The notes under the pieces are model-generated. The model was not told the origin of the DNA, searched no databases, and worked only from the letters and a program-made list of their open reading frames with translations. A stretch of DNA of 64,000 nucleotides from Rhodanobacteraceae bacterium. Lineage in GTDB: Bacteria; Pseudomonadota; Gammaproteobacteria; Xanthomonadales; Ahniellaceae. The stretch covers positions 124,001 through 188,000 of the forward strand of contig JADJFT010000005.1 of NCBI GenBank assembly GCA_016708465.1. The letters are read 5' to 3'. The position numbers and the translations under genes were made by a program. The stretch's first letter is position 1. Each line of letters opens with the position of its first letter. Positions 1-9,778 of this stretch are shown in pieces.

Positions 1-453
1 ATCGTGATCGCACCACACTCGTCGGCGTGGGATGCGCTGTATGGCTTGCTGATCAAGATCGCGCTCGGTGTCGACATCCGCTTTCTGGCCAAGCACGAAG
101 CCTTCTGGTTTCCGCTCGGTGTATTGCTGAAAGGTCTGGGCGCCATTCCGATCGATCGCCGCGCCGCGCATGGCGTCGTTGGTGAAACCGTCGCTGGCTT
201 TCGGAACAATCCGAATGCTTGGTTTTTGCTCGCGCCAGAAGGCACCCGCAAAGCAGTGACGAAGTGGAAATCCGGTTTCTGGCACATTGCCCGTCAGGCA
301 AAGGTGCCGGTGTGTGCGATGTACATCCACTACCCGGAGAAATGTTTCGGCGTCATCGAAGGTACCTTCGCGATGACTGCGGACATGGAAGGCGATATCG
401 CACGGATCCGCGCCGCACTCGCCCCCTATCAAGGCAAACTTCGCGGTGTGTGA
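1..453 (+). CDS. Lysophospholipid acyltransferase (PlsC-like), 5' partial
   Basis: The gene is cut by the left edge of the window; about 150 C-terminal residues remain. The fragment begins almost directly with HSSAWD, the HX4D catalytic motif of the glycerolipid acyltransferase (PlsC/LPLAT) family, and continues with IPIDRR and APEGTR, the acceptor-binding motifs of the same family. Family members acylate lysophospholipids or related lipids at the inner membrane. The missing part should hold only a short N-terminus. The acyl acceptor cannot be told from the fragment. The next gene starts 57 bases downstream on the same strand. Confidence 0.8.
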   Translation: MVIAPHSSAWDALYGLLIKIALGVDIRFLAKHEAFWFPLGVLLKGLGAIPIDRRAAHGVVGETVAGFRNNPNAWFLLAPEGTRKAVTKWKSGFWHIARQAKVPVCAMYIHYPEKCFGVIEGTFAMTADMEGDIARIRAALAPYQGKLRGV

Positions 454-510
454 TGATGCCGCGTCGACAGCCCGAATGATCTGCTGGCGACCGCACGACC
501 TAGGACTCAT

Positions 511-990
511 ATGCTCAAGATTGGCGATCGCATACCAGATTTCGAGCTTGTCACCGACCGCGGTGAGCGCGTTTCACCGAAGTCACTCAAGGGCACACGC
601 ACGCTGCTGTACTTCTATCCGAAGGACGATACGCCGGGTTGTACGACCGAAGCCTGCGCGTTTCGCGATGCAATGCCGAAGTTCGATTCGGCCAAGCTGC
701 GCATCTACGGCATCAGTGCAGATGACGACAAGCGACATGCCAAGTTCGTCGCCAAACACGCGCTGAATTTTCCGCTGATCGCCGACCCGGAGCGCCACGC
801 GATCGAAGGTTTTGGCGTCTGGGTAGAGAAGTCACTGTATGGACGCAAGTACATGGGCATCGCTCGTGCGACGTTCGCGATCGATGCCAACGGTAAGGTC
901 GAACAGGTATGGGACAAGGTCAAGCCCAAGAGTCATGCCGACGAAGTGCTGGCGTGGGCGACTGGCGCCGCGACAACGCCGGCGCGTTGA
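511..990 (+). CDS. bcp: Thioredoxin-dependent thiol peroxidase (Bcp-type peroxiredoxin)
   Basis: A 159-residue protein of the usual Bcp/PrxQ length. The segment YPKDDTPGCTTEACAFRD around residues 35-52 is the Bcp active site: the Cys of TPGCT is the peroxidatic Cys, and a second Cys five residues on could be the resolving Cys of PrxQ types. It should reduce hydrogen and organic peroxides in the cytoplasm using thioredoxin. ATG start. It converges with the LysR gene, whose stop codon lies 22 bases beyond, and no hairpin terminator is obvious between them. Confidence 0.93.
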   Translation: MLKIGDRIPDFELVTDRGERVSPKSLKGTRTLLYFYPKDDTPGCTTEACAFRDAMPKFDSAKLRIYGISADDDKRHAKFVAKHALNFPLIADPERHAIEGFGVWVEKSLYGRKYMGIARATFAIDANGKVEQVWDKVKPKSHADEVLAWATGAATTPAR

Positions 991-1011
991 GGATCTGGCG
1001 AGGTCGCCGTG

Positions 1012-2043
1012 TCAGCGCTCCGAATGTCCGGATTCGAACCAGTCGCGGCGGGTAAATAGGCCCGGTTTGATCAGATCGATGAAAGCGCGCGCCTGTGGAC
1101 TCAGGTACTTGCCCTTACGCATCACCACGCCGTAGCTGCGCTGCGGAAACCAGGCACGCATGTTACGCACTTCGAGGCGATCTTCCGGGCGCAGGCAAAT
1201 TCCGGTGACGATCGAAATGCCGAGGCCCATCGACACGTATTGTTTGATGACTTCCCAGCCGCCGACTTCGATGCCGACCTGATACGGCACCCGTGCTTGC
1301 TGGAAGATCAGGTCGACGAGCCGATAGGTCGTCAGTCGGCGCGCCGGCAGGATCAAGCCGTAGGGAGATAAGTCCTCTAGGCGGATGTCGGCCTTCTGCA
1401 TCAATGGATGATTCGGTGGCGTGATCAGCATCGGATCGAAGTGATACACCGCCTCATAAGCGAGATCGTTGGGCACGTCGATCATCGAACCGACAGCGAA
1501 GTCGGCCGTGTCTGTGCGCATCATCGTCAGACCCTCGTTGCCGGTGACATTGACCAGATGCAGGCGCACTTTCGGATATCGTTCGCGGAACGCTTGCACC
1601 AAGTTCGGCAGCAGGTATTGGATGGTCGAGGTGCCGGCGGCAATCGTCAGCTCACCGGCGTCCATGCCGACCAATTTGCCGCGGAAGCTCTCGTCGATGC
1701 CGTCGAAGCCCTCGATCAATGGCAAAGCGAGGTCGTACAGCGTCTGGCCTTCGCGGGTAAGTTGGATGCGCCGGCTGCTGCGATCGATCAGTTGCACACC
1801 CAGTTCTCGTTCCAGCGCACCGATCTGCAAACTAATTGATGGTTGGCTCAGGAACAGCGCCTCGGCGGCGCGCGAAAACGTGCCCAACTTGGCACTCATG
1901 CAGAATGCGCGTAGTTGCTTCAGTCGATTGCCCTTGTAGTAAAAACGTGGCTCGCCGGTACCGCGACGGCGCCGTTTTACGGGTGCGGCGGGAGCTTCCA
2001 ATGCCGCGTCAATCGAACGCTTGTTCTTTTTTTGGACTGGCAT
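1012..2043 (-). CDS. LysR-family transcriptional regulator
   Basis: I chose the ATG at 2043, giving 343 residues; the open frame continues upstream but would run into aceB. The first 35 residues are a basic extension rich in K and R. The winged helix-turn-helix follows (about residues 38-100, with FSRAAEALFLSQPSISLQIGA as its core, abbreviated here), then a LysR substrate-binding domain. The gene is divergent from aceB with a 147-bp intergenic region, the classic layout of a LysR regulator and its target, so control of the glyoxylate shunt genes is the likely job. The effector is unknown. CysB-like regulators share this domain order. Confidence 0.88.
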   Translation of the reverse strand: MPVQKKNKRSIDAALEAPAAPVKRRRRGTGEPRFYYKGNRLKQLRAFCMSAKLGTFSRAAEALFLSQPSISLQIGALERELGVQLIDRSSRRIQLTREGQTLYDLALPLIEGFDGIDESFRGKLVGMDAGELTIAAGTSTIQYLLPNLVQAFRERYPKVRLHLVNVTGNEGLTMMRTDTADFAVGSMIDVPNDLAYEAVYHFDPMLITPPNHPLMQKADIRLEDLSPYGLILPARRLTTYRLVDLIFQQARVPYQVGIEVGGWEVIKQYVSMGLGISIVTGICLRPEDRLEVRNMRAWFPQRSYGVVMRKGKYLSPQARAFIDLIKPGLFTRRDWFESGHSER

Positions 2044-2190
2044 ATCAGTGCCTTGCGCCAATGTTGACAATGTTAATACTTCGCATTGAAACATGTGGTT
2101 TGTCAAACCAGTGAGGTGGGCGTAGGTTCGGGGCATCGGCAGGAATGTGGAGGGCATTCCGGTCGGGCCACGAATCACCAAGGAATTCGT
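2044..2190. promoter_or_regulatory. Divergent regulatory region between the LysR gene and aceB
   Basis: This 147-bp segment should hold both promoters. A direct repeat CAATGTT-GA-CAATGTT occupies 2059-2074 and contains TTGACA at 2064-2069, which could be a -35 element facing aceB, although no good -10 follows. The segment is more AT-rich than its surroundings. LysR proteins usually bind T-N11-A dyads in such regions; the exact site is not resolved by eye. Confidence 0.5.
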
Positions 2191-3780
2191 ATGTCCGCAG
2201 CATTGCCCCCCGTGATTACCGCGCAGACCGCCACAACAACGGCCCACGCGGCCGTGCTGACTTCGGCAGCGCTCGAGTTGCTGGCGGAACTCCATCGCCG
2301 CTTCGAACCGACCCGTCAGGCCCTGCTCGCCGTGCGCCGCGAGCGTCAGGCGCGCTTCGACAGCGGCGAATTGCCAGACTTCCTGCCCGAGACTCAGGCG
2401 ATCCGTAACGGCGACTGGCGTGTCGCCGAAATTCCTGCGGCACTGCGTGACCGCCGCGTCGAGATCACCGGTCCGGTCGATCGCAAGATGATCATCAATG
2501 CGCTGAACTCTGGTGCGAAGGTGTTCATGGCTGACTTCGAGGATTCGTCCAGCCCGGTCTGGGAGGCGATGCTCGACGGCCAACAGAATCTGCGTGACGC
2601 CGTGGCCGGTACGATCGAGTTCACGTCGCCAGAAGGCCGGCACTACGCGCTGAAACCGCGGTCAACCACGGTCCTGATGGTGCGCCCGCGTGGCTGGCAC
2701 CTGGATGAAAAGCATGTGGTGGTCGACGGTCAGCGCATCAGCGGCTCATTGTTCGATCTCGCGTTGTTCGCGTTCCATAACGCGGCCGTACTGGCGAGCA
2801 ATGGCCGCGGTCCATTCTTTTATCTGCCGAAACTGCAGAGTCATCGCGAAGCAGCGCTGTGGGACGAGGTCATGGCGTTCGTTGAAGTGCGGCTCGGCCT
2901 GCCGATCGGGACGATGAAGGCGACGGTGCTGATCGAAACACTGCCGGCAGTGTTCGAGATGGACGAAATCCTGCACGCATTGCGAGGTCGCGTCGTTGCT
3001 CTGAACTGCGGGCGCTGGGACTATATTTTCAGCTATATCAAGACCTTTCGCGCCCACCGCGATCGTGTGTTGCCAGAGCGCACGCAGATCGGCATGACGG
3101 CGCCGTTCCTGAAGGTTTATTCGGAATGGCTGATCCGTACTTGTCCTCGCCGTGGCGCATTCGCCATGGGCGGTATGGCCGCGCAGATTCCAATCGGCAG
3201 CGACCCGGATGCGAACGAGGTGGCGATGGCCAAGGTGCGCGCCGACAAGCAGCGTGAGGTCAGTGCTGGGCATGACGGCACCTGGGTTGCACATCCGGCG
3301 TTGATTCCGATCGCGCAAGGCATTTTCGATGCCGGCATGCCGGCGCCGAATCAGTTGCAGGTAATGCGCGACGACGTCTCGGTTACGCGCGATGGTTTGA
3401 TCGCGCCGAGTACCGGCACCATCACGCGCGCAGGCTTCCTCACCAATATCGATGTCTGTGTGCGCTATGTCGCCGCGTGGCTCGATGGTCTGGGCTGCGT
3501 GCCGATCCATCATCTGATGGAAGACGCCGCGACTGCCGAAATTTCGCGTGCCCAATTGTGGCAATGGCTGCACGTTGGCGGACTCCGCTTCGACGACGGC
3601 ACGCCGCTTGATTTTCCTGCGTTCGACGCGGCGATTGCGACCATCCGCAGCCGCGTCAACCCGACCGGACTGCCAGGAGAGCAAAAGTTCGACGCCGCCA
3701 CGCGACTGTTGTCGGCATGGACGCACAGCGACGAACTGGTCGAGTTCCTGACCTTGCCTTGCTACGAGCAACTGCCGTAA
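2191..3780 (+). CDS. aceB: Malate synthase A
   Basis: With the ATG at 2191 the protein has 529 residues, matching the usual length of malate synthase A; the frame is open for 35 codons upstream, but that part has no family similarity. The segments VFMADFEDSSSPVWEAMLDG and LNCGRWDYIFSYIKTF are hallmarks of the family. The enzyme condenses glyoxylate with acetyl-CoA to malate, the second glyoxylate shunt step, in the cytoplasm. aceA follows after 71 bases on the same strand, so the two are probably one transcript controlled by the divergent LysR protein. Confidence 0.96.
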   Translation: MSAALPPVITAQTATTTAHAAVLTSAALELLAELHRRFEPTRQALLAVRRERQARFDSGELPDFLPETQAIRNGDWRVAEIPAALRDRRVEITGPVDRKMIINALNSGAKVFMADFEDSSSPVWEAMLDGQQNLRDAVAGTIEFTSPEGRHYALKPRSTTVLMVRPRGWHLDEKHVVVDGQRISGSLFDLALFAFHNAAVLASNGRGPFFYLPKLQSHREAALWDEVMAFVEVRLGLPIGTMKATVLIETLPAVFEMDEILHALRGRVVALNCGRWDYIFSYIKTFRAHRDRVLPERTQIGMTAPFLKVYSEWLIRTCPRRGAFAMGGMAAQIPIGSDPDANEVAMAKVRADKQREVSAGHDGTWVAHPALIPIAQGIFDAGMPAPNQLQVMRDDVSVTRDGLIAPSTGTITRAGFLTNIDVCVRYVAAWLDGLGCVPIHHLMEDAATAEISRAQLWQWLHVGGLRFDDGTPLDFPAFDAAIATIRSRVNPTGLPGEQKFDAATRLLSAWTHSDELVEFLTLPCYEQLP

Positions 3781-3851
3781 CCCCGAAGCACTGCATTCAT
3801 CCCGTTGCAGCACCACCCGTCCTCCCCGACGACCACCGCCAGAGGTAGATC

Positions 3852-5147
3852 ATGAAAACCACGCTCCCCACCGCTGAACAAATCAAATTGGACTGGACCA
3901 GCAACCCGCGCTGGGCTGGCGTTAAGCGCGGTTACACCGCCGAGGATGTGGTTCGCCTGCGTGGTTCGGTGCATGTCGAGCACACGCTCGCCAAGCGCGG
4001 CGCCGACAAGCTTTGGCACTACCTGCATACCGAGCCGTTTGTGAACGCACTCGGTGCGATGACTGGCAATCAGGCGATGCAGCAGGTCAAGGCTGGACTC
4101 AAGGCAATCTACCTGTCTGGTTGGCAAGTCGCGGCCGATGCAAACACTGCTGGCGCGATGTATCCCGACCAGTCGTTGTACCCGGTCGACTCGGTACCGG
4201 ATGTCGTGCGTCGCATCAACAACACGCTGCTGCGCGCTGACCAGATCCATCACGCCGAAGGCAAAGACGATATCGACTGGCTGCAACCAATCGTGGCCGA
4301 TGCTGAAGCCGGATTCGGCGGCGTGCTCAATGCGTTCGAGTTGATGAAGCACATGATCGAGGCCGGTGCCTCGGGCGTGCATTGGGAAGATCAGTTGGCG
4401 AGCGCGAAGAAGTGCGGACATATGGGCGGCAAGGTGCTGGTGCCGACGCAGGAAGCGGTGCAAAAACTGGTCGCGGCACGCCTCGCCGCCGACATCGCCG
4501 GCGTGCCGAGCGTGATCGTCGCGCGTACCGATGCGATGGGTGCGGCGCTGATCACCAGTGACGTCGACGACAACGACAAGCCGTTCTGCAACGGCAAGCG
4601 CACCGTCGAAGGCTTCTTCGAGACCAACATGGGCATTGAACAAGCGATCTCGCGCGGCCTTGCCTATGCGCCGTATGCCGACCTGATTTGGTGCGAAACA
4701 TCAACCCCAAGTTTGGCTGAAGCACGCCAGTTCGCCGATGCCATCCATGCCAAGTTCCCTGGCAAGCTGCTCGCTTACAACTGTTCGCCGAGCTTCAACT
4801 GGAAGAAGAACCTCGACGAACAAACCATCGCAAAGTTCCAGACGGAAATCGCGGCAATGGGCTACAAGTTCCAGTTCATCACGCTCGCCGGGTTCCATGC
4901 GCTGAACCACTCGATGTGGAAGCTTGCCAGTGGCTACAAGGATCGTCAGATGGCGGCCTACGTTGAGTTGCAGGAACAAGAATTCGCCGACGAGAAACTT
5001 GGCTATACCGCAGCCAAGCATCAGCGCGAAGTGGGCGTGGGTTACTTCGACAAGGTCAATGAAGTCATCGCCGGCGGCCACAGTTCGCTTGCCGCGCTGC
5101 ACGGCTCGACTGAGGAAGAGCAGTTCAAGGCGCACAAGGCGGCCTGA
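3852..5147 (+). CDS. aceA: Isocitrate lyase
   Basis: A 431-residue protein of the normal bacterial isocitrate lyase length. KKCGHMGGKVLVPTQEA near residue 190 carries the catalytic Cys of the family KKCGH signature, and NCSPSFNW is the second conserved substrate-binding segment. It splits isocitrate into glyoxylate and succinate, feeding malate synthase upstream. The ATG at 3852 is preceded by AGAGG, a good ribosome-binding site. The transcript probably ends at the perfect hairpin just past the stop codon. Confidence 0.97.
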   Translation: MKTTLPTAEQIKLDWTSNPRWAGVKRGYTAEDVVRLRGSVHVEHTLAKRGADKLWHYLHTEPFVNALGAMTGNQAMQQVKAGLKAIYLSGWQVAADANTAGAMYPDQSLYPVDSVPDVVRRINNTLLRADQIHHAEGKDDIDWLQPIVADAEAGFGGVLNAFELMKHMIEAGASGVHWEDQLASAKKCGHMGGKVLVPTQEAVQKLVAARLAADIAGVPSVIVARTDAMGAALITSDVDDNDKPFCNGKRTVEGFFETNMGIEQAISRGLAYAPYADLIWCETSTPSLAEARQFADAIHAKFPGKLLAYNCSPSFNWKKNLDEQTIAKFQTEIAAMGYKFQFITLAGFHALNHSMWKLASGYKDRQMAAYVELQEQEFADEKLGYTAAKHQREVGVGYFDKVNEVIAGGHSSLAALHGSTEEEQFKAHKAA

Positions 5148-5160
5148 GGACAGATCGCGC

Positions 5161-5187
5161 AACCCGGGCGTAGGCATCGCCCGGGTT
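5161..5187 (+). terminator. Perfect 10-bp hairpin after aceA
   Basis: The arms AACCCGGGCG (5161-5170) and CGCCCGGGTT (5178-5187) are exact reverse complements around a 7-base loop, 13 bases past the aceA stop. No T tract follows, so it may be a weak terminator or an RNA-stabilising 3' structure for the aceBA transcript. Confidence 0.55.
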
Positions 5188-5221
5188 GACGCCAACACCA
5201 TTGCGCGGCCATCGTGCACCC

Positions 5222-6151
5222 ATGGCGCCTAAGAACCACACCACTTCACTGCACACGGATGAGCTGCCGACCACGCTCAATCCGCACCTGTTGCCGGCAT
5301 CGCCGAACGGGATACGATTTCTTCTCTATCGCCTGATGTTCCACCATGAGTCTTGGGCCGAGCGCTGGTTTGACATCGGGCTGATTGTCGCCATTCTGAT
5401 GAGTGTTCTGGTCGCCATGGCGGACAGTGTCGGTGCGGTGCATGTGCGCCATGCCGGCGTGCTCTTTATTGTTGAGATCAGCTTTACGGTGGTGTTCACC
5501 ATCGAGTACGCACTGCGGCTCTGGTGCCTGCAGAAGCCGATGCGATACGTGCGCAGCTTCTATGGCTTGATCGACCTATTTTCAGTATTGCCGATGTATC
5601 TGGCATTTGTGTTCCAAAGTGCCCAGTTATTGATTGTCGTGCGCGTACTCAGGGTGTTGCGTGTATTCCGCATCCTTGAAATGGCTCGTTATCAAAGTGA
5701 AGCCAGCGTGCTGATCAGCGCATTGCACCGCAGCCGCCGCAAGATCGTGTTGTTTGTCGTCATGGTGCTGTCACTGGCAACAATCTTCGGTGCCTTGATG
5801 TATCTGGTCGAAGGTCCGGAGCGTGGTTTCACCAGTATTCCACGAGGGATCTACTGGGCGATCGTGACGATGGCGACGGTCGGTTTTGGTGACATCACAC
5901 CGAAGACACCATTGGGTCAATTCATTACCACCATCATCATCATCATCGGTTACGGCATCATCGCTGTGCCGACTGGCATCTACTCGGCGGAATTGGTCAG
6001 GGACCGGAATATCGGCGCTGGCGCAAAGCGCGCATGCGGTCGCTGCGGCGAGTCCGAGCACGCGATGGCAGCGCGCTATTGCCAGCGCTGCGGTGAACGC
6101 TTGATCGGCGGCACCGGTTCGGCGCCACCGTCGCACAGTTCGGTGGACTGA
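5222..6151 (+). CDS. Voltage-gated-type (VIC superfamily) potassium channel with C-terminal zinc ribbon
   Basis: Starting at the ATG at 5222 the protein has 309 residues. Six hydrophobic segments are visible. The S4-like stretch carries regularly spaced arginines (VVRVLRVLRVFRILEMAR), and the pore loop contains TVGFGD, a potassium selectivity filter. After the last membrane helix the cytoplasmic tail ends in two CxxC pairs (CGRCGE and CQRCGE), a probable zinc ribbon. Family members are tetrameric inner-membrane channels. The gene stands alone between the aceBA hairpin and the DUF1800 gene. A TTG 12 codons upstream is an alternative start. Confidence 0.88.
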   Translation: MAPKNHTTSLHTDELPTTLNPHLLPASPNGIRFLLYRLMFHHESWAERWFDIGLIVAILMSVLVAMADSVGAVHVRHAGVLFIVEISFTVVFTIEYALRLWCLQKPMRYVRSFYGLIDLFSVLPMYLAFVFQSAQLLIVVRVLRVLRVFRILEMARYQSEASVLISALHRSRRKIVLFVVMVLSLATIFGALMYLVEGPERGFTSIPRGIYWAIVTMATVGFGDITPKTPLGQFITTIIIIIGYGIIAVPTGIYSAELVRDRNIGAGAKRACGRCGESEHAMAARYCQRCGERLIGGTGSAPPSHSSVD

Positions 6152-6255
6152 AGCAGCCGTCGGTCTGCTCGCGGTCCGAAGGCGTGCGTCGAAGCACAGT
6201 ACGACGCCGCAATCGGACTACCATCTCGCCGACGTAGTGATCGGGGAGCGGTGCG

Positions 6256-8139
6256 ATGCGCGCATGGCTGTGGGTGGGAGTGGTTGCTTTGGGTCTGCAC
6301 GGCGTTGTACGCGCCGACGGTGACGTAATTTTTGGCGGCCATACCGCAGGATTCGAAGCGAAATACTTCGTGCCCGAGAGCGACGCCGAAGCGGCGCGCT
6401 TTCTGACCCAATCCACGTTCGGACCGAGTCGCAGCACGATCAGTCAATTCCGAAGCACGAGTTATGACGGCTGGATCGACCAGCAACTCGCTCTGTCGCC
6501 GACGTTGGCGCGTCCTTATCTGGACGTTCTCGCCGCCCAACCCGCGCCCCCTTCGATCGGCCAAAGCCAACGTATGGACCGCTGGTTTTACACCGCTGCG
6601 CTCGGTTCGGACCAGTTACGGCAGCGCATGGCCTTTGCACTCTCGCAGATTCTGGTGGTCTCCGACCGCGCCGATGCGCTCAGTGGTGACCCGTTCGGTG
6701 TCGCCGAATACTGGGACATCCTCGCGCGTAACGCGTTCGGCAATTACCGCTCGCTGCTTGAAGAGGTGACTAAGTCGCCGATGATGGGCCGCTACCTCAG
6801 CCATTGGCGTAATCGCAAAGTGACGCCGAGCGCTGCAACCAGCCCGAGCGCGCCCGACGAAAACTATGCGCGCGAGATCATGCAGTTATTTACCGTCGGT
6901 TTGATCGAACGAAACTTGGATTTCTCACCGGTACTCGCCGGTCCGGATCCGATTCCGAGCTACGGCCAGAACGACATCACCGAACTGTCGCGGGTATTCA
7001 CCGGCTGGTCGTACACCTGCACCAATCCGACCACCGGGCTGCCCTCGAACACGAATTGCACACCGTCCGGCGGTACGCCGTTTCCCGACTACACGGGCTT
7101 CACCTCCGGTCCATCCAGCTACTTCCCGATGGCTTGTTTTCCGACGCACATGGATTACGGCGCGAAGACGATCATCGGCGGCGCCGTGATTGCCGCGTCG
7201 CCGGATATCTGCGGTGTCGAAAACGGCAGCCACACTTCGAATACCGGACTGCCGGCGCTGGATCCGGGCCAGACCGCCGGCCAGCGGCCGCTGGCATTGG
7301 ACCGATGCAAGGCCTACTGCGTCGCGCAAATCGATCAGGCGCTCGACTACTTGTTCCACCATCCGAATACCGCGCCGTTTGTTTCGCGCCAGTTGATCCA
7401 GCGTTTTGTCACCAGTCATCCATCGCCGGCCTATATCGAACGGGTCGCCACCGTGTTCGAGAACAATGGCCACGGCGTGCGCGGTGATCTCGCGGCAGTC
7501 ATTCGCGCGATCTTGCTCGACGATGATGCCCGCGTGCCGCCATCCGATCCGACCGCGCCGTACGGCAAGTTGCGCGAACCGCTGCTGCGCCTGACCGCGA
7601 CCTGGCGCGCGTTTGGTGTCACCGCACCGGCAGCAATCAACGGCGAGATCCTGATGGGAATTCGCAATCCTCAGGATAGTTTTGCGCAACGGCCATTGGG
7701 TGCACCGACGGTATTCAACTTCTACGAACCTGATTACCTGCCGCCAGGTGAACTCGCGCAAGCCGGCGTTTTTGCACCGGAGTTCCAGATCGCCAACGAG
7801 ACCACGGCGATGACGGCGGCGAACGAACAATGGAATCGACTATGGGCTGGATACAGCACGTCCACCGGTACATTCACCTTGCCGACAAACTCGGCGTATC
7901 ACCAAATCAGTGACCTGACACCCTTGGTCAGTGGTGCCAACAGCACCGGTGCAAATGCCTACAACCTGTTTCTGGACGAGATCAACCTGCGTCTGTTCTA
8001 CGGCACGATGAGCAGCGATACCCGCGCTGTCTTACGCAATTTCCTCGTGTTCAGCCTCGCTGGCGCGAATAACAACATCAAGGTTTTGTCGACCGTGCAT
8101 CTGGCGTTGATGTCTCCTGAATTTCTCGTGCAGCGCTGA
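6256..8139 (+). CDS. DUF1800 domain-containing secreted protein
   Basis: A 627-residue protein with a short signal-like N-terminus (about residues 1-20) followed by a DUF1800 domain. Typical family segments are visible: AARFLTQSTFGPS near the start, NYAREIMQLFTVGL, and FHHPNTAPFVSRQLIQRFVTS. The function of DUF1800 proteins is unknown; they are exported and nearly always encoded beside a DUF1501 protein, as here. The next gene starts within 8 bases of this stop, so the two are very likely cotranscribed and translationally linked. Confidence 0.9.
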   Translation: MRAWLWVGVVALGLHGVVRADGDVIFGGHTAGFEAKYFVPESDAEAARFLTQSTFGPSRSTISQFRSTSYDGWIDQQLALSPTLARPYLDVLAAQPAPPSIGQSQRMDRWFYTAALGSDQLRQRMAFALSQILVVSDRADALSGDPFGVAEYWDILARNAFGNYRSLLEEVTKSPMMGRYLSHWRNRKVTPSAATSPSAPDENYAREIMQLFTVGLIERNLDFSPVLAGPDPIPSYGQNDITELSRVFTGWSYTCTNPTTGLPSNTNCTPSGGTPFPDYTGFTSGPSSYFPMACFPTHMDYGAKTIIGGAVIAASPDICGVENGSHTSNTGLPALDPGQTAGQRPLALDRCKAYCVAQIDQALDYLFHHPNTAPFVSRQLIQRFVTSHPSPAYIERVATVFENNGHGVRGDLAAVIRAILLDDDARVPPSDPTAPYGKLREPLLRLTATWRAFGVTAPAAINGEILMGIRNPQDSFAQRPLGAPTVFNFYEPDYLPPGELAQAGVFAPEFQIANETTAMTAANEQWNRLWAGYSTSTGTFTLPTNSAYHQISDLTPLVSGANSTGANAYNLFLDEINLRLFYGTMSSDTRAVLRNFLVFSLAGANNNIKVLSTVHLALMSPEFLVQR

Positions 8140-8146
8140 GGTGACC

Positions 8147-9721
8147 ATGAGCCGCTCGAATGATCGTCGTGATTTTCTGCGTGGTCTCAGCGCCACCTTG
8201 ATCGCTGGTTCCGCACAAGCGTTGTTGCCACAGCTCGGCATTGTCGGCAATGCCTTGGCCGCGACGGCGCAGTCGAAAGCATTCGGTAACTACCGCGCCT
8301 TGGTATGCGTCTATCTCGATGGCGGCAACGATTCCTGGAATCTACTGGTTCCGCGCGATAACGCTAGCGTCGACTCTGGTTCGCTGTACGACCGCTATCG
8401 CATTGCTCGTGGCGGCATCTACAACGCGTCCGGCAATACCAATGGCCTCGCGCTCGATTTCAACGCACTTCGGCCGATCACGCCAAACGGCTTTGCCACG
8501 AATTCGTTTGGTCTGCATCCACAGTGCGCCGACTATTTTTTCGCGCAGACGCCCGGTGGCGCAGCGACGCTCAATTTTCCAGGTCTCGCCAGTCTGTTCG
8601 GGCAGCAGCGCGTGGCCTTGTTCCCGAATATCGGCACCTTGGTGAAGCCGATCACCAAGGCCACGTACAGCGTGACGCCGAAGCCGCCGCAACTGTATTC
8701 GCATAGCGACCAGACCACGCAATGGCATCTCGGCCGAACTGCCACCAACCATCCGTATGGATGGGGTGGTGAACTGGCTTCGCGTGTCGCCTCAGGCAAC
8801 CAGTTGACGACCTTGGCGCCGTGCATCTCGATCGCCGGCAGTTCGCGTTTTCTAGTCGGTGATGGCGTCTACCCGTATCAGATGTCCACGGCCGGTGCGA
8901 CAGCACTATCCAACTATTCGGCCACAGCCGGGGGCCTGCAGTCGCAGCGACGGGCGGCACTTGATCTCATGCTGGGGCAGACCTACGTGCATCCGTTCGG
9001 CAAGGAATATGCCCAGTTGACGTCGCGGTCGCTGGACCTGACGAATACGTTGTCGGCAGCACTGACCGATTTCGGCAACGTCAGTACCGTGTATCAGCAG
9101 TCGTCGGCAACTGCGGGTTCGTCGTCGCAGGTGACGGTCGCTGGAACCAATTACTCGAACTCGCTGCTCGACCAGTTGCGGATGGTCGCGCGCATGATCA
9201 AAGCTTCGCGGCCAGGGTCCGGTGCCGGCATCAATCACGAGCGCCAGATTTATCTCGTGCGGCTCGGCGGCTTCGACACCCACGACACGCAGATGGCGAA
9301 TACCGGTCAGCCGTTGTTGATGGCGCGGTTGAACCAAGCGCTGTCTTGGTTCCGGCAGGCGATGATTGATGTCGGCGCCGATCTCGGCGCACCGACGCTA
9401 CCGAACGAAGTGACGCTGTTCACGATGAGTGAATTCGCGCGGACGTTGTCCAGTAATGGCAACGGTTCCGATCACGCTTGGGGTGGCGTGCAACTCGCGC
9501 TCGGCGGCGCGGTTGCCGGTCGGGCGATGTATGGCACTTTCCCGAATCAGACGCTGGATGGACCCGATAGCTTCTCGCGCGGCCAGTTCCTGCCGACGAC
9601 GCCGGTCGACACCTACGCAGCGACGATGGCGCGCTGGATGGGCGTACCCGACATTGATCTGGAACAGGTGTTCCCGAATCTGGTGAACTTCAATCCGGAT
9701 ACGCTCGGTTTCCTACCGTAG
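8147..9721 (+). CDS. DUF1501 domain-containing protein with Tat signal
   Basis: I prefer the ATG at 8147 (524 residues) over the GTG two codons upstream because GAGGTGA lies just before it. The N-terminus SRSNDRRDFLRGLSATLIAG resembles a twin-arginine signal (DRRDFLRG), so the protein is probably exported folded. The body is a DUF1501 domain, related to the alkaline phosphatase/sulfatase fold, with YLDGGNDSWNLLVP near the start and GGFDTHDTQ later. It is the usual partner of the DUF1800 protein encoded upstream. The substrate of the pair is not known. Confidence 0.9.
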   Translation: MSRSNDRRDFLRGLSATLIAGSAQALLPQLGIVGNALAATAQSKAFGNYRALVCVYLDGGNDSWNLLVPRDNASVDSGSLYDRYRIARGGIYNASGNTNGLALDFNALRPITPNGFATNSFGLHPQCADYFFAQTPGGAATLNFPGLASLFGQQRVALFPNIGTLVKPITKATYSVTPKPPQLYSHSDQTTQWHLGRTATNHPYGWGGELASRVASGNQLTTLAPCISIAGSSRFLVGDGVYPYQMSTAGATALSNYSATAGGLQSQRRAALDLMLGQTYVHPFGKEYAQLTSRSLDLTNTLSAALTDFGNVSTVYQQSSATAGSSSQVTVAGTNYSNSLLDQLRMVARMIKASRPGSGAGINHERQIYLVRLGGFDTHDTQMANTGQPLLMARLNQALSWFRQAMIDVGADLGAPTLPNEVTLFTMSEFARTLSSNGNGSDHAWGGVQLALGGAVAGRAMYGTFPNQTLDGPDSFSRGQFLPTTPVDTYAATMARWMGVPDIDLEQVFPNLVNFNPDTLGFLP

Positions 9722-9778
9722 TGACTTGCAGCCTTCAGGCTTCAGGTTGACACTCGGACTCCCTTACCGGAGTTCGTC

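Noticed and set aside
1029..1041. GGATTCGAACC, resembling a tRNA T-loop on the minus strand
   Set aside because: It lies inside the conserved 3' end of the LysR gene, and no acceptor stem or anticodon arm can be built around it.
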